In this document: one piece after another, positions 7,667 to 16,730 of the stretch
How positions within the stretch are numbered: position 1 is the stretch's first letter
How the letters are laid out: each line of letters begins with the position of its first letter
Source of the DNA: Pseudoduganella sp.
Lineage (GTDB): Bacteria > Pseudomonadota > Gammaproteobacteria > Burkholderiales > Burkholderiaceae_D
Length of the DNA stretch: 42,092 nt
Direction of reading: 5' to 3'
Assembly (NCBI GenBank): GCA_021323265.1
Contig: JAJTCO010000039.1
Location: forward strand, 1-42,092
The notes under the pieces: model-generated
What the model was told of the DNA's origin: nothing
Database searches by the model: none
What the model saw: the letters and a program-made list of their open reading frames with translations, nothing else
Translations under genes and position numbers: made by a program

Positions 7667-9082
7667 ATGGCCTCCCCCAACGAAAACGCCAGCATGGCCC
7701 TGTTCTGCGACTTTGAAAACGTCGCACTTGGCGTCCGCGACGCCAACTACGAGAAATTCGACATCAAACCCGTGCTGGAACGCCTGCTGCTGAAGGGCAG
7801 CATCGTGGTCAAGAAAGCCTACTGCGACTGGGATCGCTACAAGTCCTTCAAGGGACCGATGCACGAAGCGAACTTCGAGCTGATCGAAATCCCCCACGTG
7901 CGCCTGTCGGGCAAGAATTCGGCCGACATCCGCATGGTGGTCGATGCGCTGGACCTGTGCTACACCAAATCCCACGTCAATACCTTCGTCATCATCTCGG
8001 GCGACTCCGACTTTTCGCCGCTGGTTTCCAAGCTGCGCGAGAACAACAAGCGGGTGATCGGCGTGGGCGTGAAGGATTCGACGTCCGACCTGCTGGTGGC
8101 CAACTGCGACGAATTCATTTTCTACGATGACCTGGTACGCGAAAGCCGCCGTCAGCGCCAGACTTCCGGCCGCGATGTGCGCGAGCAGCAGCCAAAGCGC
8201 TCGGCGGAAGAAGAGAAGCGCCGCCGCGAGGAAATGGAAAAGCGCCGCAACCAGTGCGTGGAAATCGTCTACAGCACCTTCGATGCGCTGGCCGCCGAGC
8301 GTGGCGAGGGCAAGATCTGGGCTTCCGTGCTGAAGGAAGCGATCAAGCGCCGCAAACCGGACTTCAGCGAGTCCTACTACGGTTTCCGTACCTTCGGCAA
8401 CCTGCTGGAGGAAATGAAGGCGCGCGGCATGCTGGAATTCGGCCGCGACGAGAAGTCGGGCGCCTACGTGTACCGCAGCAGCCAGCCGGTGGTGCTGCCG
8501 GCCGTGGAACATGAAGCGCACGGCGCCGCCGCGGAAGGCGAGGGTGCGGAAGCGGCGGAGGCAGTGGCTGCCGAAGGCGCGGCTCCTGTCGAGCGCGAAG
8601 GGCGCGATGTCCGCCGCAGCCGCGGCAACCGTGGTGGCCGTGGCCGCCGCGGCGAGGCTGCGCCGGCCGTGGACGCTATCGTGGTGGAAGTACCTGCCGA
8701 TGCCGAAGTGCCTGCCGTCGCGGCGGTGGAAGAAGTTGCGCCGATCGTCGAAGCGCCGACTGAAGCCCCGGCCCCGGCCCCGGCCAAGCGCGCCCGCGCA
8801 GCGGCCAAGAAGCCGGCCGCCAAGAAGGCGGGCAGCCGCAGCAGCAAGGTGGCGCAGGCCGCCGCCGATGCGGCCGAGGCGGTGCAGCAGGCGGAAGCCG
8901 TGCTGGCCGCGGCGTCCGAAGCGGCAGTGGCGGCGGAAGCTGCCGGCGTGGCCGAGACGGCGGCCGCCGTCGTGGAGGCGCCGGAGGCGGCCAGCGCGCC
9001 CAAGCGCACCCGCAAGCCAGGCGCACATCGCCCGCCGGCACGCAGCAAGCTGCCGAAGAAGCCGAAGGCCGAAGCGGCCTGA
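7667..9082 (+). CDS. NYN-domain RNase-like protein with OST-HTH (LOTUS) domain and Ala/Lys-rich tail
   Basis: 471 aa. Residues 10-160 form an NYN (PIN-like) domain: ALFCDFENVALGV with the first acidic residue, SADIRMVVDALDL, and FVIISGDSDFSPLVSKLRE with the conserved GDSDF. A charged linker (RRQRQTSGRDVREQQPKRS) leads to an OST-HTH/LOTUS winged helix at about 195-280 (KIWASVLKEAIKRRKPDFSE, then YGFRTFGNLLEEMKARGML). The last 170 residues are low-complexity Ala/Glu/Pro with Arg/Lys-rich clusters, likely disordered and nucleic-acid binding. NYN plus OST-HTH is the arrangement of eukaryotic MARF1 and is widespread in bacteria, where the RNA target is unknown. ATG at 7667 is preferred over the upstream TTG at 7643. 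Confidence 0.88.
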   Translation: MASPNENASMALFCDFENVALGVRDANYEKFDIKPVLERLLLKGSIVVKKAYCDWDRYKSFKGPMHEANFELIEIPHVRLSGKNSADIRMVVDALDLCYTKSHVNTFVIISGDSDFSPLVSKLRENNKRVIGVGVKDSTSDLLVANCDEFIFYDDLVRESRRQRQTSGRDVREQQPKRSAEEEKRRREEMEKRRNQCVEIVYSTFDALAAERGEGKIWASVLKEAIKRRKPDFSESYYGFRTFGNLLEEMKARGMLEFGRDEKSGAYVYRSSQPVVLPAVEHEAHGAAAEGEGAEAAEAVAAEGAAPVEREGRDVRRSRGNRGGRGRRGEAAPAVDAIVVEVPADAEVPAVAAVEEVAPIVEAPTEAPAPAPAKRARAAAKKPAAKKAGSRSSKVAQAAADAAEAVQQAEAVLAAASEAAVAAEAAGVAETAAAVVEAPEAASAPKRTRKPGAHRPPARSKLPKKPKAEAA

Positions 9083-9155
9083 CGCGTTTCACCCCGTGCG
9101 CGGGCCGCGAGGCCTGGCGCACGGCGCAGCGATTTCTGCGATACTCTTGGGCACT

Positions 9156-10007
9156 ATGCCCTTCATCGCCGAACTCACCATCTACCCCATCAAATCCTGC
9201 GCCGGCCTCTCGCTGAAGGAAGCCACGCTGACGCGCGCAGGCCTGATGACCGAGCAAATCTACGACCGCGAATGGATGCTGGTGGACGCCGGCGGCGTCG
9301 CCCTGACCCAGCGCGAGCATCCGCGCATGGCCCTGATCGTGCCGCGCCTGAAGGCGCAAACCATGGAGCTGCGCGCGCCCGGCATGCTGCAGCTGGAAAT
9401 CCCGCTTGGCCTGCCCGACCCGGGCAGCGCGCCTTCGCTGCAGGTACAGGTCTGGGAAGACACCGTGCTGGCCTACGATTGCGACGCCACCACCGCCACC
9501 TGGTTCAGCACGTTCCTCGGCATCGAATGCCGCCTGGTGCGCTTCCACGCCAACGCCAAGCGCCTCACCAGCGGCAAGTGGACCGACGGCGAGCAGCATC
9601 CGACGCTGTTTTCCGATGGCTATCCGATTCTGGTGGCCGGCACCGGGTCCCTGCAGGACCTGAACGAGAAGCTGGCCAAGCAGGGGCGCGCGCCGCTGCC
9701 GATGAACCGATTCCGGCCCAACCTGGTGATCGGCGACCTGGATGCCTTCGAAGAAGACTATGCCGAGCAATTGCGCATCGGCGAAGCGGCCCTGAAGCCC
9801 TGCAAACCCTGCTCGCGCTGCCCGATGCCCTCGGTCGACCAGACCACCGGCGAGTTCGGCCCGGACCCGCTGGATATCCTGCAAAGCTACCGCGCCAAGG
9901 CGGAAGTCGATGGCGGCATCTGCTTCGGCATGAATGCCGTTGTAACAACAGGTGATGGCGTAAAACTAAGGGTCGGGGATCAAATCGAGGTTACACTGTC
10001 GTTTTAG
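9156..10007 (+). CDS. MOSC domain protein (YcbX/mARC-like molybdenum cofactor protein)
   Basis: 283 aa. An N-terminal MOSC beta-barrel domain (AELTIYPIKSCAGLSLKEA, residues 5-23) is followed by the MOSC domain. Three cysteines in KPCKPCSRC at 216, 219 and 222 match the PC-x-RC region where mARC/YcbX proteins ligate molybdenum. RFRPNLVI at 185-192 is also typical. Family members reduce N-hydroxylated compounds with electrons from ferredoxin-like partners; here no [2Fe-2S] domain is fused, so the partner must be elsewhere. The start ATG has no ribosome binding site, but an extended -10-like TGCGATACT lies ten bases upstream. Confidence 0.9.
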   Translation: MPFIAELTIYPIKSCAGLSLKEATLTRAGLMTEQIYDREWMLVDAGGVALTQREHPRMALIVPRLKAQTMELRAPGMLQLEIPLGLPDPGSAPSLQVQVWEDTVLAYDCDATTATWFSTFLGIECRLVRFHANAKRLTSGKWTDGEQHPTLFSDGYPILVAGTGSLQDLNEKLAKQGRAPLPMNRFRPNLVIGDLDAFEEDYAEQLRIGEAALKPCKPCSRCPMPSVDQTTGEFGPDPLDILQSYRAKAEVDGGICFGMNAVVTTGDGVKLRVGDQIEVTLSF

Positions 10008-10027
10008 TAGTAAATAGCGACCGGGCG

Positions 10028-11167
10028 ATGGAGATCACGCAGAAAATCACGGGCAAGCAGCCCACGCAGGCGGAACTGGCGGCGGAAAACAATGCCTTGC
10101 GCGCCCGGCTTGCCTATCTGATCGAGCAGGCCGAACGCAATCACTCGATCATGATGCGCCACCAGGCGTTCGACCTGGAGATCGTCGGCGCGGCCAGCTT
10201 TCCCGAGCTGATTGGCACCATTTTCCGCACCTTGCCCGTCATTTCCGACCTGGATGCCCTGACGTTGACCCTGGTCGACGTGGACGACGACATCCGCACG
10301 GTGATGGAAAAGCTGGGCGTCGATTTCAGCGAATTCCCAGACCTGGCGTTCGTGCCGGATGTGGCGGGGCTGGGTTTCGACCTGCAGTCCGGCCAGATGC
10401 CGCGGCCTTTGCTGGGCATGTTCGACGCGCAAAAGCATGCGCGCCAGTTCCCGCAGCCGGCCGTGCGCCTGCAAAGCGTGGGCGTGGTGCCGCTGCTGCG
10501 CAACAAGCGCCTGATTGGCTCGCTCAACCTGGGCAGCGCCGATCCGACCCGCTTTTCGCCGAGTCTGGGCACGGATTTCGTCGAGCACATGGCCTCCATC
10601 ATCGCGATCTGCCTGGAGAACGTGATCTCCAACGAGATGCTGAAGTACATGGGGTTGACCGATGCGCTGACCGGCGTATTCAACCGCCGCTATGTGGACC
10701 GGCGCCTCCTGGAAGAGATTGCGCGCGCGCGCCGCCAGTCCTACCCGGTGTCCTTCATGTACATCGACATCGACCATTTCAAGCGTGTCAACGACACTGT
10801 CGGCCACGGCGGCGGCGATGAGGTGCTGCGCGAGGTGGCTTGCCGCATCAAGGCGGAGCTGCGCCTGTCCGATGCGCTGGCGCGCTTTGGCGGCGAGGAA
10901 TTCGTGGTGCTGCTGATCGATGCGGACCTGGAGAGCGCGGCCTATGTGGCCGAGCGCATCCGCGCCGGCATTGCGGCCAGCATGATCGAGCTGTCGCATG
11001 GGGTGAAGGTGTCGATCACGGCGTCGGTGGGCGTGTCCAGCCTGGCGCAGGTGGCGCCGGACGGCAAGCCGGAGGAACAGGCTGCGCAGCTCATCGCCCA
11101 GGCCGACGAGGCGCTGTACCAGGCCAAGGAAGGTGGGCGCAACCGGGTGATCCGGTACGCTGCCTGA
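10028..11167 (+). CDS. Diguanylate cyclase with N-terminal GAF-like sensor domain
   Basis: 379 aa. A short N-terminal coiled coil (QAELAAENNALRARLAYLIEQ) is followed by a GAF/DUF484-like domain (about 40-200) and a GGDEF domain (210-378). The active-site loop reads GGEEF at 288-292, so c-di-GMP synthesis from two GTP is expected. The inhibitory site RxxD is present as RLSD at 279-282, exactly five residues before GGEEF, so product feedback is likely. There is no membrane segment, so the enzyme is cytoplasmic. The DUF484/GAF ligand is unknown. It starts 20 bases after the MOSC gene and may be co-transcribed. Its end lies eight bases from the end of the convergent antiporter gene. Confidence 0.93.
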   Translation: MEITQKITGKQPTQAELAAENNALRARLAYLIEQAERNHSIMMRHQAFDLEIVGAASFPELIGTIFRTLPVISDLDALTLTLVDVDDDIRTVMEKLGVDFSEFPDLAFVPDVAGLGFDLQSGQMPRPLLGMFDAQKHARQFPQPAVRLQSVGVVPLLRNKRLIGSLNLGSADPTRFSPSLGTDFVEHMASIIAICLENVISNEMLKYMGLTDALTGVFNRRYVDRRLLEEIARARRQSYPVSFMYIDIDHFKRVNDTVGHGGGDEVLREVACRIKAELRLSDALARFGGEEFVVLLIDADLESAAYVAERIRAGIAASMIELSHGVKVSITASVGVSSLAQVAPDGKPEEQAAQLIAQADEALYQAKEGGRNRVIRYAA

Positions 11168-11175
11168 CCCGGGGC

Positions 11176-13155
11176 TCAGGCCAGCAGGTCGTTTTCGGCG
11201 CGCGCCACTTCTTCGGCGGTGCCGCGCAGGACCACCACGTCGCCGGCTTCCAGCGTCATGCCCGGCTCGGCCTCCAGCCGCACCTTGCCGCGCCGGATGG
11301 CGGAAATCTCCGCGCCCGTTTCCGGCAAGCCCAGGTCGCGCACGCACTTGCCGATGCACGAAGCCTGCTCGCCCAGCGGCACCGAATGCAGGCGCACCAT
11401 TTCCGCTTCCTCGCCGCTGTCGCTGGCGCCGTGGAAGTAGCCGCGCAAGGACGCATAGCGCTCTTCGCGCGCGCGTTGCACGCGGTGCACCACGCGCCGC
11501 AGCGGCACGCCCAGCATGACCAGCGCATGCGAGGCCAGCATCAGCGAGCCTTCCATCAGCTCCGGCACGACTTCGGCGGCGCCGGCTTCCTTCAGGCGGT
11601 CCAGGTCCGTATCGTCGTGCGAACGCACGATGACCGGCAGCTCCGGCGCCAGCTCATGCACCAGGTGCAGCACCTTCAGCGCCGACGGCGTCGAGGCGTA
11701 GGTGATCACCACGGCCGAAGCGCGCTTGATGCCGGCCGCCACCAGCGATTCGCGGCGTGCCGCGTCGCCGTAGGAGACGTTGGCGCCCGCCGCCTGCGCT
11801 TCCTGCACGCGGATCGGGTCCAGGTCCAGCGCGTGGTACGGCACCTTTTCCTCGCTTAGCAGCGTGGCCAGCGACTGGCCGGAGCGGCCGAAGCCCGCCA
11901 CGATCACGTGCTTTTGCGCCGACATCGTGCGCGCCGCGATATTGGTCAGGTTGAGCGACTGCATCATCCATTCGTTGGCCGAGAACTTCATCACGATCCG
12001 GTCCGACTGCGCGATCAGGAAGGGCGCCAGCATCATCGACAGCACCATCGACGCCAGCACCACCTGCACCACGAATGGGTCGACCAGCTTCATGCCGCCC
12101 ACGACATTCAGCAGCACGAAACCGAATTCGCCCGCTTGCGCCAGCGCCAGGCCGGTGCGCATGGCGGTGGAGGTGGAGGCGCCGAACAGGCGCGCCAGGG
12201 CGGCGATCAGCGCGAACTTGAGCAGCACCGGACCGGCCAGCAGCACCAGCACCAGCCACCAGTTTTCCAGCACGATGCGCACGTTGAGCAGCATGCCGAC
12301 GGTGATGAAGAACAGGCCCAGCAGCACGTCGCGGAAAGGCTTGATATCCTCCTCCACCTGGTGCTTGTACTCGGTCTCGGAAATGAGCATGCCCGCCACG
12401 AAGGCGCCCAGCGCCAGGGACAGGCCGGCGCGTTCGGTGATCCAGGCCGCGCCCAGCGTCACCAGCAGCAGGTTGAGCATGAACAGCTCCTGCGAGCGGC
12501 GCATGACGACGATGGTGAACCACTTGCGCATCACCTTCTGGCCCAACGCCAGCAGCAGGAGCAGCACCACGGCCGCCTTCAGGCTGGCCAGCGCCAGGGT
12601 CTTGGGCAGGTCGGCCGGATTCTGCGCCAGCGCCGGGATCAGGATCAGCAGCGGCACCACCGCCAGGTCCTGGAACAGCAGGATGCCGATGATCTTGCGT
12701 CCATGCTCGCTTTCCAGTTCCAGCCGTTCCGTGAGCAATTTGACCACGATCGCGGTGGACGACATGGCCAGCGCGCCCCCCAGGGCGAACGAGGCTTGCC
12801 AGCCGAGCTGGATGGCGGGCGGCAGCAGGAACTGGATGGCCCAGCCGAACAGCATGGTGGCGACGATGGTCAAGCCCACCTGGGCCATGCCCAGCCCGAA
12901 CACGATCGAGCGCATGGCCATCAGCTTGGGCAGGGAAAACTCCAGGCCGATGGAGAACATCAGGAACACCACCCCGAACTCGCCCAGCAGCTCGGTCGCA
13001 TGGCTTTGCTCGGCCAAGGCCATGGCGTGCGGGCCCAGCAGGATGCCAACGGTGAGGTAACCCAGCATCGGCGGCAGGTGCATCATGCGGAAGGCCACCA
13101 CGCCCAATACGGCGCTGCCAAGGAGGAGGAGGGTCAGCTCAAGGGGGGAGAACAT
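11176..13155 (-). CDS. CPA2-family cation:proton antiporter with RCK (TrkA) domains
   Basis: 659 aa. Residues 1-380 are a dozen hydrophobic helices of the Na+/H+ exchanger fold, with signature pieces LGYLTVGILLGPHAM, LMFSIGLEFSL and ALAMSSTAIVVKLLTE. A cytoplasmic RCK_N domain begins near residue 410 with HVIVAGFGRSGQSLATLL, an NAD-binding Rossmann loop. A TrkA_C domain ends the protein (GAEISAIRRGKVRLEAEPG, then VVVLRGTAEEVARAE). This is the KefB/KefC/YbaL architecture, so a K+/H+ antiport role gated by nucleotide or thiol ligands is the family expectation. No KefF/KefG partner is adjacent. It is transcribed divergently from kdsD. Confidence 0.92.
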   Translation of the reverse strand: MFSPLELTLLLLGSAVLGVVAFRMMHLPPMLGYLTVGILLGPHAMALAEQSHATELLGEFGVVFLMFSIGLEFSLPKLMAMRSIVFGLGMAQVGLTIVATMLFGWAIQFLLPPAIQLGWQASFALGGALAMSSTAIVVKLLTERLELESEHGRKIIGILLFQDLAVVPLLILIPALAQNPADLPKTLALASLKAAVVLLLLLALGQKVMRKWFTIVVMRRSQELFMLNLLLVTLGAAWITERAGLSLALGAFVAGMLISETEYKHQVEEDIKPFRDVLLGLFFITVGMLLNVRIVLENWWLVLVLLAGPVLLKFALIAALARLFGASTSTAMRTGLALAQAGEFGFVLLNVVGGMKLVDPFVVQVVLASMVLSMMLAPFLIAQSDRIVMKFSANEWMMQSLNLTNIAARTMSAQKHVIVAGFGRSGQSLATLLSEEKVPYHALDLDPIRVQEAQAAGANVSYGDAARRESLVAAGIKRASAVVITYASTPSALKVLHLVHELAPELPVIVRSHDDTDLDRLKEAGAAEVVPELMEGSLMLASHALVMLGVPLRRVVHRVQRAREERYASLRGYFHGASDSGEEAEMVRLHSVPLGEQASCIGKCVRDLGLPETGAEISAIRRGKVRLEAEPGMTLEAGDVVVLRGTAEEVARAENDLLA

Positions 13156-13201
13156 CCGTTGTTTGTTTAGTCTGGCAAGTTTTTTGCTTATCTAATTCGG
13201 C

Positions 13202-13207
13202 TATACT
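13202..13207 (+). promoter_or_regulatory. Candidate -10 box TATACT for kdsD, close to the start codon
   Basis: TATACT ends six bases before the ATG at 13214. Transcription would begin at or next to the A of that ATG, giving a leaderless message, or the true start is the in-frame ATG at 13238. No ribosome binding site precedes either. Confidence 0.35.
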
Positions 13208-13213
13208 TCGGGC

Positions 13214-14236
13214 ATGAGTTTAACCCATGAAAAAACAATGTTGAAAACTTTTGATGCCAAGACCGCAAGCCGTGCCCTGGAGCTGGCGCGCGTTGCTTTG
13301 CAGATCGAAACGGATGCCCTGGCAGCGCTGCACGCGCGCCTGGCCACCGACGAAAGCGTGGGCCAGGCCGTGTCCCTGTTGCTGCAATGTAAAGGTCGCG
13401 TCGTCGTGTCGGGCATTGGCAAGTCCGGCCATATCGGCAAGAAGATAGCCGCCACCCTGGCCTCGACCGGCACGCCGGCCCTGTTCGTCCACCCGGCCGA
13501 GGCGGCGCACGGCGACCTGGGCATGGTGACCCCGGAAGACGTGGTGATCGCCATTTCCTATTCCGGCGAAGCGGCCGAACTGATGGCCATCCTGCCGGTG
13601 GTCAAGCGCATGGGCGGCAACGTGATCGCCATGACGGGCAAGCCGCAATCGAGCCTGGCCCAGCTGGCCGACGTGCACCTGGACGTGTCCGTGGCCAAGG
13701 AAGCCTGCCCGATGAACCTGGCCCCGACCGCCTCCACCACCGTCACGCTGGCGCTGGGCGACGCGATTGCCGTGGCCCTGCTGGAGCTGCGCGGCTTCAA
13801 GGAAGAAGACTTTGCCCGTTCCCACCCCGGCGGCGCCCTGGGCCGCCGCCTGCTGACCCATGTGCGCGACGTGATGCGCAAGGACGGCGCCATCCCTGCC
13901 GTGGGCCTGCAGACGCGCCTGCCGGACGCGCTGCTGGAGATCACGCAGAAGGGCATGGGCATGACCGCCGTCGTCGACGGCGACGGCAAGCCGGCCGGCG
14001 TGTTTACCGACGGCGACCTGCGCCGCATGATCGAGAAGGTGCAGGACTTCACCAAGGTCGTGATCAAGGATGTGATGCACCTGAACCCGCGCACCATCGG
14101 TCCCGACCAGCTGGCGGTGGACGCCGTGGCGGTGATGGAAGAGTTCCGCATCAACCAGATGCTGGTGGTCGACGAGGCCGGCAAGCTGGTCGGCGCACTG
14201 CACATCCACGACCTGACGCGCGCCAAGGTGATCTGA
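13214..14236 (+). CDS. kdsD: Arabinose-5-phosphate isomerase (KpsF/GutQ family)
   Basis: 340 aa. It interconverts ribulose-5-phosphate and arabinose-5-phosphate, the first step to Kdo. An N-terminal SIS domain (about 45-190) shows VVVSGIGKSGHIGKKIAATLASTG in pieces, AEAAHGDLGM with the conserved His, and AISYSGEAAEL. Two CBS domains follow (MRKDGAIPAVG onwards and IKDVMHLNPRTIG onwards). It is the first gene of the kdsD-kdsC-lptCAB operon and overlaps kdsC by one base (TGATG). The N-terminus is uncertain: ATG at 13214 is taken, while 13238 (MLKTFDAKT) would fit relatives as well. Confidence 0.95.
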   Translation: MSLTHEKTMLKTFDAKTASRALELARVALQIETDALAALHARLATDESVGQAVSLLLQCKGRVVVSGIGKSGHIGKKIAATLASTGTPALFVHPAEAAHGDLGMVTPEDVVIAISYSGEAAELMAILPVVKRMGGNVIAMTGKPQSSLAQLADVHLDVSVAKEACPMNLAPTASTTVTLALGDAIAVALLELRGFKEEDFARSHPGGALGRRLLTHVRDVMRKDGAIPAVGLQTRLPDALLEITQKGMGMTAVVDGDGKPAGVFTDGDLRRMIEKVQDFTKVVIKDVMHLNPRTIGPDQLAVDAVAVMEEFRINQMLVVDEAGKLVGALHIHDLTRAKVI

Positions 14237-14772
14237 TGAAGCTGTCCCGCGAAAATCTCGTCGCCCGCGCGGCCAAGGTACGCCTGTTCATCTTCGACGT
14301 GGACGGCGTGCTGACGGACGGTAGCCTGAGCTACGGCGCCGAAGGCGAACTGATCAAGACCTTCAACGTGCACGACGGGCTGGGCATCAAGCTGCTGCAG
14401 GAAGCGGGCATCAAGACCGCCATCATTTCCGCGCGCCGCACGCCGATCGTGCTGGCGCGGGCCAAGGACCTGGGCATCGAGTACGTGCACCAGGGCGGGC
14501 ACGACAAGCTGACCCCGTTCCAGGCATTGCTGGAGCAGCTGGGCCTGACGCCGGACCAGGTCGGCTTCATCGGCGACGACGTGGTCGACTTGCCGATCCT
14601 GAGCCGCGTGGGCTTTGCCGTGAGCGTGCCGAACGGCCGGCCGGAAGTGCACGCGCGCTCGCACCACGTCACCGACGCCGCAGGCGGGCGCGGTGCGGTG
14701 CGCGAAGTGTGCGAGTTCGTCCTGCGTGCGCAGGGCAGCTACGACCGCATCATGGCCCAATTCCTGGTCTGA
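14236..14772 (+). CDS. kdsC: 3-deoxy-D-manno-octulosonate-8-phosphate phosphatase
   Basis: 178 aa HAD-superfamily phosphatase that releases phosphate from Kdo-8-P. Motif I is FDVDGVLTDG with nucleophile Asp21 and general acid Asp23. IISARRTPIV carries motif II, and GFIGDDVVDLPIL carries the metal-binding acidic pair of motif IV. There is no cap domain, as is normal for the C0 type, which acts as a tetramer. The start overlaps the kdsD stop, so translation is coupled. Kdo made by this pathway joins lipid A to the core that the following lpt genes export. Confidence 0.97.
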   Translation: MKLSRENLVARAAKVRLFIFDVDGVLTDGSLSYGAEGELIKTFNVHDGLGIKLLQEAGIKTAIISARRTPIVLARAKDLGIEYVHQGGHDKLTPFQALLEQLGLTPDQVGFIGDDVVDLPILSRVGFAVSVPNGRPEVHARSHHVTDAAGGRGAVREVCEFVLRAQGSYDRIMAQFLV

Positions 14773-14784
14773 TCGGAGCGAACG

Positions 14785-15378
14785 ATGCGCAACCAGAGGA
14801 TGGCCCACCGCTTCCGCCTTTCCATCGGCATGGTGCTGGTGCTGGTGGCGGCGCTCGGCAGCTTTTACCTGCTCGAGCTGATGAACCGCGCCGGCGAGGA
14901 AATGCAGGCCGACCTGCAGGCCAATGAGCCGGACTACATCATCGAAAACTTCTCCTTCGTGCGCATGTCGAAGGAGGGCAAGCCGAGCTACATCATCGCC
15001 GGCGACAAGCTGACCCACCGTCCGATCGACGACTCCTCGGAGATCGACAAGCCGCGCGTGCGCAGCCTGTCCGGCGAAAACCCGCCGATGGAAATCCTGG
15101 CCAAGCGCGCGCGGGTGGACGATGCCAACAGCCGCGTCACCCTGCACGGCAACGTGACCATCGACCGCGCGGCCGGCAAGGACGTGCAGTCGCTGCACCT
15201 GGCCACGGAAAAGCTGGTGATCTTCCCCGACGAAGACCGTATGGAAACCGACCGGCCGGTGCGGCTGAAGCTGGGCGAATCGACCGCCACGGCCAACAGC
15301 ATGCGCGCCAACAATGCGACGCGCCAATTGCACCTGGAAGGCGCCGGCACGCTGGTGCTGCCGCCAAGGGCCCAATAG
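14785..15378 (+). CDS. lptC: LPS export protein LptC
   Basis: 197 aa. One N-terminal membrane helix (about residues 13-31, IGMVLVLVAALGSFYLLEL) anchors a periplasmic beta-jellyroll that takes LPS from LptB2FG and passes it to LptA. DYIIENFSFVRMSKEG and YIIAGDKLTHRPIDDS are the conserved opening strands. The length fits the family. A GGAG site lies nine bases before the ATG at 14785. It follows kdsC by 12 bases and precedes lptA by 13. Confidence 0.93.
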   Translation: MRNQRMAHRFRLSIGMVLVLVAALGSFYLLELMNRAGEEMQADLQANEPDYIIENFSFVRMSKEGKPSYIIAGDKLTHRPIDDSSEIDKPRVRSLSGENPPMEILAKRARVDDANSRVTLHGNVTIDRAAGKDVQSLHLATEKLVIFPDEDRMETDRPVRLKLGESTATANSMRANNATRQLHLEGAGTLVLPPRAQ

Positions 15379-15391
15379 ACAAGGAATGACT

Positions 15392-15961
15392 ATGAAACGA
15401 TTACTATTGTCGGCAGCGCTGCTGCTGGGAGTTGCAGGTCCGGCATGGGCCGAGAAGGCCGACTCCTACAAGCCGACCAATATCAGCTACGGCGCGCTCG
15501 ATATCGACGACGTCAAGCAGGTGACGGTGCTGACCGGCGGCGTCAAGCTGACCCGCGGCACGTTGACCATGACCGCGCAGCGCGCCTTCGTCAAGCAGAC
15601 GCCGGAAGGCTTCCAGCAGGTGACGCTGTTCGGCGACGGCAAGAAGGCCACCTTCCGCCAGAAGCGCGACGGCGCCGGCGACCTGTGGGTGGAAGGCGAT
15701 GCCGACCGCATCGAATACGACGAGCAGGCCGAGCTCGTGAAGATGTTCAGCAAAGCCGCCATCCGCCGCATGGAAGGCGGCAAGCAGAACGACGAGGTGC
15801 AGGGCGAGTTCATCTCCTACGACAGCCGCAAGGAGTTCTTCAGCGTGCGCAACAGCGCCACCGGCGAAAGCAAGCCGGGTGGCGGCCGCGGCACCATGGT
15901 GATCCAGCCTTCGCGCACGGAGCCGCCAGCCACCCCACCTGCAACGTCGGAGAAGAAGTAA
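15392..15961 (+). CDS. lptA: LPS transport periplasmic protein LptA
   Basis: 189 aa with a signal peptide ([20 protein letters not shown]). The mature OstA/LptA_N domain shows [22 protein letters not shown], in pieces, then [19 protein letters not shown] and [18 protein letters not shown]. The protein polymerises into the periplasmic bridge that carries LPS to LptD. The ATG at 15392 is preferred because AAGGA lies six bases upstream; an ATG at 15386 overlaps that spacing. The C-terminal tail is Pro/Thr-rich. lptB begins two bases after the stop. Confidence 0.94.
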   Translation: MKRLLLSAALLLGVAGPAWAEKADSYKPTNISYGALDIDDVKQVTVLTGGVKLTRGTLTMTAQRAFVKQTPEGFQQVTLFGDGKKATFRQKRDGAGDLWVEGDADRIEYDEQAELVKMFSKAAIRRMEGGKQNDEVQGEFISYDSRKEFFSVRNSATGESKPGGGRGTMVIQPSRTEPPATPPATSEKK

Positions 15962-15963
15962 GC

Positions 15964-16719
<756 letters not shown>

Positions 16720-16730
16720 GAACGAAGGCC

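Noticed and set aside
7478..9028. Minus-strand open frame opposite the NYN gene
   Set aside because: Repetitive Arg/Gly/His/Ala composition caused by the low-complexity tail of the plus-strand gene.
9096..9122. Strong GC hairpin between the NYN and MOSC genes as a terminator
   Set aside because: The stem is imperfect and no T run follows.
13558..15375. Long minus-strand open frame opposite kdsD-kdsC-lptC
   Set aside because: Shadow of three well-recognised genes; low-complexity composition and no domain.
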